From the NCBI GenBank assembly GCA_949948735.1, contig CATLGV010000006.1, positions 62,001 through 126,000 of the forward strand: DNA of 64,000 nt, in the 5' to 3' direction. This document shows positions 35,909 to 43,458 of this stretch, in pieces. Origin of the DNA: an uncultured Lachnospiraceae bacterium (GTDB taxonomy: Bacteria > Bacillota > Clostridia > Lachnospirales > Lachnospiraceae). Each line of letters starts with the position of its first letter. Within the stretch, counting starts at the first letter, position 1. The notes beneath the pieces were generated by a model, which was given only the letters and a program-made list of their open reading frames with translations, made no database searches and was not told the DNA's origin. The translations under genes and the position numbers were made by a program.

Positions 35909-36291
35909 TTCCGTTCCTCCTTTCCCTTTCGGTTGAAATAGGCGCGCAGCGCTTCGATATCCTCAGGCGTCAGTTCGTTGCTGTCCACCAGTGCGGCGGT
36001 CAGATTTCGAAAGCTGCCCTGAAAGTATTTGTTTAAGAAGCTTTTGGTCTCCGCCTTGACATAGGCCTCACGCGCGATGCAGGGGGTGTAATAGTAGACG
36101 CCGCGTTTTTCCTGCATGAGGGCTCCCTTTTTGAGCAGCCTTTGAATCAGTGTCAGGATAGTCGTCCGCTCCCAGCTCTTGTGTTCGTTTAACGCGGTGC
36201 GGATTTCGTTTGCGTTCAGGGCTGTGCCGGCGGACCATAAGACCTCCAGAATCTCCAGCTCAGAATCGGAGACGGTTATTTTTTCTGCCAT
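35905..36291 (-). CDS. BlaI/MecI/CopY family transcriptional repressor
   Basis: 128 residues from ATG 36291, which has AAGGAGGA at eight bases; an upstream in-frame ATG (36342) lacks a site. The winged helix shows ISDSELEILEVLW-like start (here VSDSELEILEVLWSAG), ERTTILTLIQRLLKKGAL and the strand VYYYTPCI. A C-terminal dimerisation part follows, where the partner protease cleaves in the family. It most likely represses its own operon through the two palindromes upstream. Confidence 0.9.
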   Translation of the reverse strand: MAEKITVSDSELEILEVLWSAGTALNANEIRTALNEHKSWERTTILTLIQRLLKKGALMQEKRGVYYYTPCIAREAYVKAETKSFLNKYFQGSFRNLTAALVDSNELTPEDIEALRAYFNRKGKEERK

Positions 36292-36379
36292 ATCCGGTAT
36301 CCTCCTTTTCCTTCGACGGGCATGAGTGCAGACCCTGTCCATTGAAGGGATAAATTGTGGTTTTCATTGGAACGGGTGA

Positions 36380-36397
36380 TGTCTACTTGCGTAGACA
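36380..36397. promoter_or_regulatory. Palindromic operator 1 (TGTCTAC-TTGC-GTAGACA)
   Basis: Perfect 7-bp arms with a 4-bp centre, located just downstream of the -10 box of the BlaI-type operon. The spacing and repeat of the site suggest binding of the BlaI-type dimer. Confidence 0.7.
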
Positions 36398-36402
36398 ATT
36401 AG

Positions 36403-36431
36403 AGTCTACATGAGTAGACAATGAATGTCAA
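36403..36431 (-). promoter_or_regulatory. Promoter of the BlaI/BlaR1-type operon
   Basis: Minus strand: TTGACA (36431-36426), a 17-nt spacer and TAGACT (36408-36403). Operator 2 covers it, consistent with repression by steric block. Confidence 0.7.
36404..36419. promoter_or_regulatory. Palindromic operator 2 (GTCTAC-ATGA-GTAGAC)
   Basis: Second copy with 6-bp perfect arms, about 23 bp from the first (centre to centre, roughly two helical turns). It overlaps the -10 box and spacer of the minus-strand promoter. Confidence 0.7.
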
Positions 36432-36482
36432 TAGGGTTTGTGCAAATTTTCGGTATGCGGACAAACAGCACATTAGTTCGTC

Positions 36483-36511
36483 TTGCGCTTTCCTTCGATT
36501 CTATGTAAAAT
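36483..36511 (+). promoter_or_regulatory. Possible promoter of scpA
   Basis: TTGCGC (36483-36488), a 17-nt spacer and TAAAAT (36506-36511), about 45 bases before the scpA start. Confidence 0.5.
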
Positions 36512-36554
36512 AAAAAGGATGGGCCCGGTACATTAGAAATTGGAGGAGTGCGGT

Positions 36555-37304
36555 ATGGCTTTGGCTGTGAAGCTCGAGGTATTTGAAGGTCCGCTGGACC
36601 TGCTGCTTCACCTGATAGAGAAGAATAAAATCGATATTTATGATATTCCGATTGTTGTGATTACGGAGCAGTATCTGGACTATATTAAGAACATGCAGAC
36701 ACAGGACATGAATATTATGAGCGAGTTTTTGGTGATGGCGGCGACGCTGCTTGACATCAAATGCAAGATGCTTCTGCCCAAGGAAGTCAACGAGGAAGGC
36801 GAGGAGGAGGATCCGAGAGCCGAGCTTGTTCAGAAGCTGCTGGAATACAAAATGTATAAATATATGGCCTTTGAGCTGCGGGACAAGCAGGTGGACGCCG
36901 GCAAGAGCTGGTATAAGAAGCCGATGCTGCCCAAGGAGGTTGCGGATTTCCGGTATCCGATTGATTATGAGGAGCTGGTGGGCGACGTAAACCTTGCGAA
37001 GCTCCATGAGATTTTTAAGGCTGTGATGAAGCGTCAGGAGGACAAGATTGACCCGATACGAAGCCAGTTCGGGAAAATCGAGAAGGATGAGATTGTTCTT
37101 GAGGAAAAGCAGGGATATATAGAGGAATACGTCAGAAACCACAAGCGGTTCAGCTTTCGCAGGCTTCTGGAGCGGCAGGGCAGCAAGATGGAGGTTATCG
37201 TTACCTTTCTTGTCATACTGGAAATGATGAAGCAGGGAATGATTGTGATTGAGCAGGAGGGCACTTTTTCTGATATTGTGATTACGTCGGAGCTTGCGGC
37301 ATAA
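36555..37304 (+). CDS. scpA: Segregation and condensation protein A
   Basis: ScpA is the kleisin of the SMC-ScpAB complex for chromosome organisation and segregation. The 249-residue protein shows the N-terminal block VFEGPLDLLLHLIEKNKIDIYDIPI, the HxxE/ITEQYLDYI region and a C-terminal winged helix (RLLERQGSKMEVIVTFLVILEM, in part). The start at 36555 has GGAGGA seven bases ahead; an in-frame TTG at 36540 is less likely. scpB follows after 124 bases that contain a tandem repeat. Confidence 0.95.
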   Translation: MALAVKLEVFEGPLDLLLHLIEKNKIDIYDIPIVVITEQYLDYIKNMQTQDMNIMSEFLVMAATLLDIKCKMLLPKEVNEEGEEEDPRAELVQKLLEYKMYKYMAFELRDKQVDAGKSWYKKPMLPKEVADFRYPIDYEELVGDVNLAKLHEIFKAVMKRQEDKIDPIRSQFGKIEKDEIVLEEKQGYIEEYVRNHKRFSFRRLLERQGSKMEVIVTFLVILEMMKQGMIVIEQEGTFSDIVITSELAA

Positions 37305-37316
37305 AGCGTATCGGAG

Positions 37317-37398
37317 ATAAGCCGGAAACGGATAAAGCGGTGTGGAAATAAGCCGGAAACGGATAACGTGGTATCGAAAATAAGCCGGAAACGGATAA
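37317..37398. repeat. Three copies of a 19-bp repeat between scpA and scpB
   Basis: ATAAGCCGGAAACGGATAA occurs at 37317, 37348 and 37380, with periods of 31 and 32 bases; copies 1 and 3 continue as AGCG. Each copy holds a small CCG-GAAA-CGG hairpin. The spacers differ, so it is a tandem of a unit with variable joins. Confidence 0.85.
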
Positions 37399-37428
37399 AG
37401 CGCCGTAAAATGTAGAGGATTGAGCGAT

Positions 37429-37998
37429 TTGGAAAAGAGTAAAATAAAAGCAGTGATAGAGGCCGTGCTGTTTGCCATGGGGGATTCTGTGGAGCTGTCG
37501 AAGCTGGTGCATGTGCTGGAGCTTTCTGAGGAGGAAATCTGCGGCTGTATTGCGGAAATGAACGAGGCATATAACGAGAGCGACCGGGGAATTTGTATTG
37601 TGGAGCTGGAGTCTGCCTTTCAGCTCTGTACGAAGCCGGAGCTTTATGAGTACCTGATTAAGGTCGCGAAAGCGCCGCGCAAGTATGTGATGTCGGACAC
37701 GCTTCTGGAAACGCTTTCCATTATTGCCTACAAGCAGCCGGTGACGCGGCTGGAGGTTGAGAAGATTCGGGGCGTGAGCTGCGACCATGCGGTGAACAGA
37801 CTGCTGGAGTTTAACCTGATACAGGAGCTTGGCAGGCTGGACGCCCCCGGACGCCCCCTGCTGTTTGGGACGACGGAGGAGTTTTTGCGAACCTTTGGCG
37901 TGAAGTCGCTGGGTGATTTGCCGACATTGGCGCCGGAGCAGCTGGAGGACTTTAAGAAGCAGGCGGAAGAGGAAGCGGAGCTGAAGGTAGAGATTTGA
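37429..37998 (+). CDS. scpB: Segregation and condensation protein B
   Basis: ScpB is the winged-helix partner that binds ScpA in the SMC complex. 189 residues; two winged-helix domains with the signature AVIEAVLFAMG, ETLSIIAYKQPVTRLEVEKIRGV (in part) and GRPLLFGTTEEFLRTFG. The start is taken as TTG 37429, because AGAGGA lies nine bases before it; another TTG at 37420 abuts that site. Both starts are weak codons. Confidence 0.93.
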   Translation: MEKSKIKAVIEAVLFAMGDSVELSKLVHVLELSEEEICGCIAEMNEAYNESDRGICIVELESAFQLCTKPELYEYLIKVAKAPRKYVMSDTLLETLSIIAYKQPVTRLEVEKIRGVSCDHAVNRLLEFNLIQELGRLDAPGRPLLFGTTEEFLRTFGVKSLGDLPTLAPEQLEDFKKQAEEEAELKVEI

Positions 37999-38073
37999 GG
38001 AAACGAAGATTTCGCAGGGAAGGCAGAGAGTCAGGGAAACGGGGCTTCTCAGGGAAGACAGGGATTTGAGGAA
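37992..38073. repeat. Short repeats between scpB and udk
   Basis: GATTTGAGGAA occurs at 37992 (spanning the scpB stop) and exactly again at 38063. Between them CAGGGA recurs at 38015, 38032, 38050 and 38059. The stretch looks like degenerate local duplication. Confidence 0.6.
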
Positions 38074-38089
38074 GAACAGTGGGAGGATT

Positions 38090-38725
38090 ATGGAGAACAA
38101 GGCACTTGAAAGAAGAATATGCGTCCTTGGCGTGGCGGGCGGTTCCGCATCGGGCAAGACGACCATTATCAAAAAGGTGCGCGAGTATTTCGGAAACGAT
38201 ATTGCGGTGATCAGCCATGACAGCTATTATAAGGCGCACGATGAGATGCCCTATGAGGAGCGCTGCAAGCTCAATTACGATCATCCGGACGCCTTCGAAT
38301 CGGAGCGCATGGCGGAGGATGTGCGCAGACTCATCAAGGGGTACCCGATTGAGATGCCGGTGTACGATTACTGCGTGCATAACCGCTCGCAGGAGACGGT
38401 GCGGATAGAGCCGAAGCAGGTTATCCTGATGGAGGGCATTCTGATACTGGAAAACCGGGAGCTGCGGGATTTGATGGACATCAAAATCTATGTGGACGCC
38501 GACGCGGACGAGCGTTTGATGCGGCGCATTAAGCGCGATATGATAGAGCGCGGCAGGAGCATCGAGTCGATTTTGGAGCAGTACAGCAGTACGGTTAAGC
38601 CCATGCATGAGGAGTTCGTCGAGCCTTCCAAGAAGTACGCCGACATTATCATTCCGCGCGGCGGGGAGAACGCGCCGGGCATCGATATGCTGACGACGTA
38701 TCTGACCAGGATGCTTCGCCTGTAA
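38090..38725 (+). CDS. udk: Uridine kinase
   Basis: Phosphorylates uridine and cytidine to the monophosphates in pyrimidine salvage. 211 residues, the usual length. Walker A is GVAGGSASGKTTIIKK; SHDSYYK, NYDHPDAFE and RGRSIESILEQY are family blocks. The ATG at 38090 sits close behind GGGAGGA; an alternative TTG start at 38066 would add eight residues. Confidence 0.94.
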   Translation: MENKALERRICVLGVAGGSASGKTTIIKKVREYFGNDIAVISHDSYYKAHDEMPYEERCKLNYDHPDAFESERMAEDVRRLIKGYPIEMPVYDYCVHNRSQETVRIEPKQVILMEGILILENRELRDLMDIKIYVDADADERLMRRIKRDMIERGRSIESILEQYSSTVKPMHEEFVEPSKKYADIIIPRGGENAPGIDMLTTYLTRMLRL

Positions 38726-38779
38726 GTTTGTGCTTTTTGGCCCAAACCTGCAGGCTATGGAAGGAGCATGGTTATAAAT

Positions 38780-39751
38780 ATGAATCGGCTATTATTGGAG
38801 CAGCTGCGCCGCATCACGCCGGAGGAGCAGGAAATCCTGGACGGCAGGCGTGAGATTAACGAGGATATTTATGTGCAGGCCAAGGGGAATGTCTTCGACA
38901 GCAGAAAGCTGCTTGACAGCACAAAATTGATCACGGTGCGCCCGCATACGCGGTTTGTGGCGTTTCCGAAGCATACGCATAATTATGTGGAGGTTATCTA
39001 TATGTGCTCCGGGCAGACCAGACACCGCATCGACGGCGAGGAAGTGCTGTTAAAGCAGGGGGAGCTGCTGTTTCTCGGGCAGAGTGTGACGCAGGAGATT
39101 GACGCTGCGGGAGAAAATGACATCGGTGTCAATTTTATTATTCTGCCGGAGTTTTTTGACCAGTCCCTGAAGATGCTTCGGGAGGAGGAGAGCCCGCTTA
39201 GGGATTTTATTATCGGCTGTCTGGGTGCGGAGAGCAGCGGCGGCATCGGGTATCTGCACTTTCAGGTGGCGGATGTGCTTCCGATTCAAAATCTGGTCGA
39301 GAACCTGATTTGGACGATTATGAACAACCAGCAGAACAAGCGCAGCATCAATCAGACGACAATGGGGCTTTTGTTTTTACAGCTGCTCAATTATACAGAC
39401 AAAATCGCGACCGGCGGCGGGCAGACGGAGGAGGACATTGTGCTGGCAATCCTGCGTTATGTGGAGGAGAATTATAAAGACGGGGAGCTTACGGATCTGG
39501 CGCAGAGCCTTCACTACGATCTGTACTGGCTGAGCCGGATGATTAAGAAGCGCACCGGAAAGACGTATACGGAGCTGATACAGCAAAAGCGCATGCAGCA
39601 GGCGGCCTTTCTGCTGCGCAATACCGGACTGTCGGTGGCGGAGACCGGCAACGCGGTGGGATATGATAATCTCAGCTATTTTCACCGGATATTCCGCAGA
39701 CAGTACGGAATGTCGCCCAAGCAGTTCCGCGACAGAAAGGCGCAGGCATAG
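38780..39751 (+). CDS. AraC family transcriptional regulator, likely rhamnose-responsive
   Basis: 323 residues: an N-terminal cupin sensing domain (FPKHTHNYVEVIYMCSGQ, KQGELLFLGQS), a helical linker and two C-terminal helix-turn-helix motifs. The second ends with the typical AVGYDNLSYFHRIFRRQYGMSPKQFR. It lies directly upstream of rhaB-rhaA-rhaD on the same strand with a terminator in between, so it is the best candidate to activate that operon on rhamnose (inference). The ATG at 38768 is only one base from AAGGAG, so 38780 is preferred. Confidence 0.88.
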   Translation: MNRLLLEQLRRITPEEQEILDGRREINEDIYVQAKGNVFDSRKLLDSTKLITVRPHTRFVAFPKHTHNYVEVIYMCSGQTRHRIDGEEVLLKQGELLFLGQSVTQEIDAAGENDIGVNFIILPEFFDQSLKMLREEESPLRDFIIGCLGAESSGGIGYLHFQVADVLPIQNLVENLIWTIMNNQQNKRSINQTTMGLLFLQLLNYTDKIATGGGQTEEDIVLAILRYVEENYKDGELTDLAQSLHYDLYWLSRMIKKRTGKTYTELIQQKRMQQAAFLLRNTGLSVAETGNAVGYDNLSYFHRIFRRQYGMSPKQFRDRKAQA

Positions 39752-39791
39752 CGGTACGGGCTGCATATATACAATTGACACAGGTGCAAAT

Positions 39792-39826
39792 AAGGACACT
39801 TTTTCGGTCAAACGGTGTCCTTTTTT
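39792..39826 (+). terminator. Rho-independent terminator after the AraC-type gene
   Basis: AAGGACAC pairs with GTGTCCTT around a 15-nt loop, followed by a run of T. It separates the regulator from the rhamnose operon. Confidence 0.8.
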
Positions 39827-39843
39827 CGTGCACGGAAATCAGC

Positions 39844-39849
39844 TAGAAT
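39844..39849 (+). promoter_or_regulatory. Probable -10 box of the rha operon
   Basis: TAGAAT lies about 55 bases before rhaB. No proper -35 box is found at 16-18 nt (the region is the T-run of the terminator), as expected for an activator-dependent promoter. Confidence 0.4.
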
Positions 39850-39902
39850 AAAACTGTCAGCAAGAAGACAGGCGGTAAGAACAAATGGGAACGGAGGTAC
39901 AT

Positions 39903-41300
39903 ATGGCGGATTATTATCTTGGAATTGATATCGGCGCATCCAGCGGGCGGCATATTCTGGCGCACATGGAAAACGGCAGGATGCTTCTGGAGGAGGTGCA
40001 CCGCTTTCCGAACGGCATGAGCAAAAAGGACGGCGCGCTCTGCTGGGATACGGTGCAGCTGTTTGACGAGATAAAGGCGGGCATGAAGAAATGTGCGGCG
40101 CTTGGCAAGGTGCCCGTGAGCGTCGGCATTGATACGTGGGCGGTTGACTTTGTGCTGCTGGATGAGAACGACGCGGTGATCGGCAATACGGTGGGGTACC
40201 GGGATGCCAGAACGACGGGCATGGATGAGAAGGTCTATGAGATTATCCCCCAGAAGGAGCTTTACAACAAGACCGGTATCCAGAAGCAGATTTTCAACAG
40301 CATCTATCAGCTGATGGCGTTAAAGCAGAAGACGCCGGAGCAGCTTGCGGCGGCAAAGACCTTTTTGATGATACCGGATTATTTTCACTTCCTGCTGTGC
40401 GGCAGAAAATGTGTGGAGTATACGAACGCGACGACGACCCAGCTGGTAAGCCCTAAGACCAAGGTATGGGATATGGGGCTGATTAACAGATTGGGGTATC
40501 CGACGGAGATTTTCCCGGAGATTAAGACGGCGGGCACCGTGCTTGGAGCGTTGCTGCCGGAAATCGCGCAGGAGGTCGGATTTTCCTGCAAGGTCGTCCT
40601 TCCTGCGACGCATGATACCGGCTCCGCGGTACTGGCGGTTCCGTCCAATGCACCGCATACGATGTATATCAGCTCCGGCACGTGGTCGCTGATGGGCGTA
40701 GAGCGCATGGAGGCGGACTGCTCCGACAAGAGTATGGAACACAATTTCACGAACGAGGGCGGCTATGATTACCGGTTCCGCTATCTGAAAAACATTATGG
40801 GCCTGTGGATGATACAGTCCCTGCGCAAGGAGACGGACAACCGCTATAGCTTTGCCGAGCTTTGCGAGATGGCGTCGAAGGAAAGTATTTCTTCTATTGT
40901 GGACTGCAACGACGACTCCTTCCTTGCGCCGGAGAATATGCAGGAGGCTGTGAAGGCGTTTTGCAAAAAGACCGGGCAGCAGGCGCCGGAGACGACGGCG
41001 CAGCAGGCGGCGGTAATTTACAACAGCCTTGCGGTGTGCTATAAGAATACCGTAAAGGAAATCGAAGAAATGACAGGCGTGTCATATGACTGCATTCATG
41101 TAGTCGGCGGCGGCGCAAACGCACAGTATTTAAACGAGCTTACGGCGAGAGAGACCGCTAAAACCGTGTACGCGGGGCCGACCGAGGCGACGGCCATCGG
41201 GAACCTGACCGTACAGATGCTTGCCATGGGCGCGCTGCCCAATCTGACCGAGGCGAGGAAAACCATCTTTGACTCGTTCGACATCAAAACCTACCGATAG
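39903..41300 (+). CDS. rhaB: Rhamnulokinase
   Basis: Phosphorylates L-rhamnulose at C1. FGGY-family kinase of 465 residues with the ATP/phosphate loop GIDIGASSGRHILAHM, the substrate-region block SVGIDTWAVDFVLLD, and the C-terminal GGGANAQYLNELTA motif. The ATG at 39903 follows ACGGAGGT; an in-frame ATG at 39885 is weaker. rhaA and rhaD follow. Confidence 0.96.
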   Translation: MADYYLGIDIGASSGRHILAHMENGRMLLEEVHRFPNGMSKKDGALCWDTVQLFDEIKAGMKKCAALGKVPVSVGIDTWAVDFVLLDENDAVIGNTVGYRDARTTGMDEKVYEIIPQKELYNKTGIQKQIFNSIYQLMALKQKTPEQLAAAKTFLMIPDYFHFLLCGRKCVEYTNATTTQLVSPKTKVWDMGLINRLGYPTEIFPEIKTAGTVLGALLPEIAQEVGFSCKVVLPATHDTGSAVLAVPSNAPHTMYISSGTWSLMGVERMEADCSDKSMEHNFTNEGGYDYRFRYLKNIMGLWMIQSLRKETDNRYSFAELCEMASKESISSIVDCNDDSFLAPENMQEAVKAFCKKTGQQAPETTAQQAAVIYNSLAVCYKNTVKEIEEMTGVSYDCIHVVGGGANAQYLNELTARETAKTVYAGPTEATAIGNLTVQMLAMGALPNLTEARKTIFDSFDIKTYR

Positions 41301-41364
41301 GGCGGGAACGGTCAAAACGGAAACAAAAAAATGATATATAAAAAGAATAACAGGAGGATTTAAC

Positions 41365-42621
41365 ATGACAGTAAAAGAAAGGTACGAGTCGGCAAAGGAG
41401 ATTTACAGGGCGGTTGGCGTTGACACGGACGAGGCGGTGCAAAAGCTTGAGAACGTGAAGATCAGCATGCACTGCTGGCAGGGGGACGATGTAATCGGCT
41501 TTGACCATGACGGTCCGCTCACCGGCGGTATCCAGACAACCGGCAATTATCCCGGAAAGGCGAGAACGCCCGAGGAGCTGATGGCGGATATTGACAAGGT
41601 GCTGTCCTATATCCCGGGAAAGCACAAGATTAACCTGCACGCAAGCTACGCGATTTTTGAGGACGGCGAGTTTGTCAACCGCGATAAGCTGGAGCCGAAG
41701 CACTTTAAGAAATGGGTGGAGTTTGCAAAGGAGAGAGGCCTTGGCCTTGACTTTAACCCGACGCTCTTTGCGCATGACATGGTAAAGGATAACCTGACGC
41801 TTTCCAGCCCCGATGAGGCGACAAGAAGGTTCTGGATAGACCACTGCAAGGCATGTATCCGGATTTCACAGTATTTTGCGGAGGAGCTGGGACAGCCTTG
41901 TATGATGAATATCTGGATACCGGACGGCTACAAGGATATTCCGGCGGACAGGGTTGCGCCGAGAAGACGCTTCCGTGATGCGCTTGACGAAATTTTATCC
42001 ATCGATTATGATAAGACCAAGGTATATGTGGCACTGGAATCCAAGGTATTCGGCATCGGGCTGGAATCCTACACCGTCGGCTCTTCCGAGTTCTGTGTAA
42101 GCTACGCGGCGACAAGAGGCATTCTGAGCCTGATGGACAATGGGCATTATCACCCGACCGAGGTGGTGTCCGACAAGATCCCGTCCCTGCTGCTGTTCAA
42201 TGACAAGATTGCGCTTCATGTGACGAGAGGCGTCCGCTGGGACAGCGATCACGTTGTGCTTCTGGATGACGAGACGAAGGAAATTGCCAAGGAAATTGTC
42301 AGAAACGACGCGCTTGACAGGGTATTTATCGGCACGGATTACTTTGACGCGAGCATCAACCGCATCAGCGCGTGGACAGTCGGCATGCGGAATATGCAGA
42401 AGGCGCTGCTGTATGCGCTGCTTTCCCCGAACAGGCAGCTTGCGCAGCTTCAGGAGGAAGGGAAGCTGACGCAGCTGATGATGCAGCAGGAGGAGATGAA
42501 GACCTATCCGATGGGCGACGTCTGGAATTATTTCTGCGAGAAGAACGGCGTGCCGGTAGGCGAGAAGTGGTTTGAGGATTGCGAAAAGTACGAGAAGGAA
42601 GTGCTTTCGAAGAGAAATTAA
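41365..42621 (+). CDS. rhaA: L-rhamnose isomerase
   Basis: Converts L-rhamnose to L-rhamnulose, a TIM-barrel metal enzyme. 418 residues, usual length. Recognised blocks: ISMHCWQGDDVIGFD, GIQTTGNYPGKART, INLHASYA, NIWIPDGYKDIP and LDDETKEIAKEIVR. Behind a good AGGAGG site. Confidence 0.97.
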   Translation: MTVKERYESAKEIYRAVGVDTDEAVQKLENVKISMHCWQGDDVIGFDHDGPLTGGIQTTGNYPGKARTPEELMADIDKVLSYIPGKHKINLHASYAIFEDGEFVNRDKLEPKHFKKWVEFAKERGLGLDFNPTLFAHDMVKDNLTLSSPDEATRRFWIDHCKACIRISQYFAEELGQPCMMNIWIPDGYKDIPADRVAPRRRFRDALDEILSIDYDKTKVYVALESKVFGIGLESYTVGSSEFCVSYAATRGILSLMDNGHYHPTEVVSDKIPSLLLFNDKIALHVTRGVRWDSDHVVLLDDETKEIAKEIVRNDALDRVFIGTDYFDASINRISAWTVGMRNMQKALLYALLSPNRQLAQLQEEGKLTQLMMQQEEMKTYPMGDVWNYFCEKNGVPVGEKWFEDCEKYEKEVLSKRN

Positions 42622-42639
42622 ACGGAGGTTAATAAGAGT

Positions 42640-43458
42640 ATGAAGGTATTGGATGCGGAATTTGTAAAGGGATATATCCGTATGGCAAACGACGGATGGG
42701 AGCAGGGCTGGCATGAGCGTAACGGCGGCAATCTGACCTACCGCATGAAGCCGGAGGAGGTTGCGCAGGTAAAAGAAAACTTCGCCCCCAAGGAGTGGAT
42801 GCCGATTGGCACCAGCGTACCCAGGCTTGCGGGGGAATATTTTATGGCGACCGGCAGCGGCAAATATTTCAGGAATGTGATCATCAAGCCGGAGGAGTCT
42901 TTTGCGATTATCGAGCTTGACGACAAGGGCGAGAATTATCGTATCGTATGGGGGCTGTCGGGCGGCGGCCGGCCGACAAGCGAGCTTCCCTCCCACCTGA
43001 TGAACCATGAGGTAAAGGTAATCGCGACAGGCGGAAAGCACCGTGTAATTTACCATGCGCATCCCGCAAACGTGATTGCCATGACCTTTGTGCTGCCGCT
43101 GGAGGATAAGGTCTTTACGCGGGAGCTGTGGGAGATGGCGACGGAGTGTCCGGTCGTATTTCCGGACGGCGTGGGCGTCGTTCCGTGGATGGTGCCCGGC
43201 GGACGCGATATCGCCGTTGCGACGAGCGAGCTGATGAAGAAGTATGATGTGGCGATTTGGGCGCATCACGGCATCTTCGTATCGGGGGAGGACTTTGACC
43301 TGACCTTCGGCCTGATGCATACCGTTGAGAAATCCGCGGAAATCTTCGTAAAGGTGCGCTCGATGGCGCCGGAAAAGCGGCAGACGATTACGTCGCAGGA
43401 TTTCAGGGACCTGGCCAGGGATTTCAATGTGACGCTGCCAGAGGAATTTCTTGATTAA
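42640..43458 (+). CDS. rhaD: Rhamnulose-1-phosphate aldolase
   Basis: Cleaves L-rhamnulose 1-phosphate to dihydroxyacetone phosphate and L-lactaldehyde. Class II aldolase family, 272 residues, with the N-terminal NGGNLTYR, the catalytic and metal ligands in SHLMNHE (Glu region), VIYHAHPANVIAMT (two His) and WAHHGIFVSGED. Its stop overlaps the start of a histidine kinase by one base. No lactaldehyde reductase is nearby. Confidence 0.96.
   Translation: MKVLDAEFVKGYIRMANDGWEQGWHERNGGNLTYRMKPEEVAQVKENFAPKEWMPIGTSVPRLAGEYFMATGSGKYFRNVIIKPEESFAIIELDDKGENYRIVWGLSGGGRPTSELPSHLMNHEVKVIATGGKHRVIYHAHPANVIAMTFVLPLEDKVFTRELWEMATECPVVFPDGVGVVPWMVPGGRDIAVATSELMKKYDVAIWAHHGIFVSGEDFDLTFGLMHTVEKSAEIFVKVRSMAPEKRQTITSQDFRDLARDFNVTLPEEFLD

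Noticed and set aside
37317..37398. Repeat array as a CRISPR
   Set aside because: Only three 19-bp units with 12-13-bp gaps, no cas genes, and the spacers are too short.
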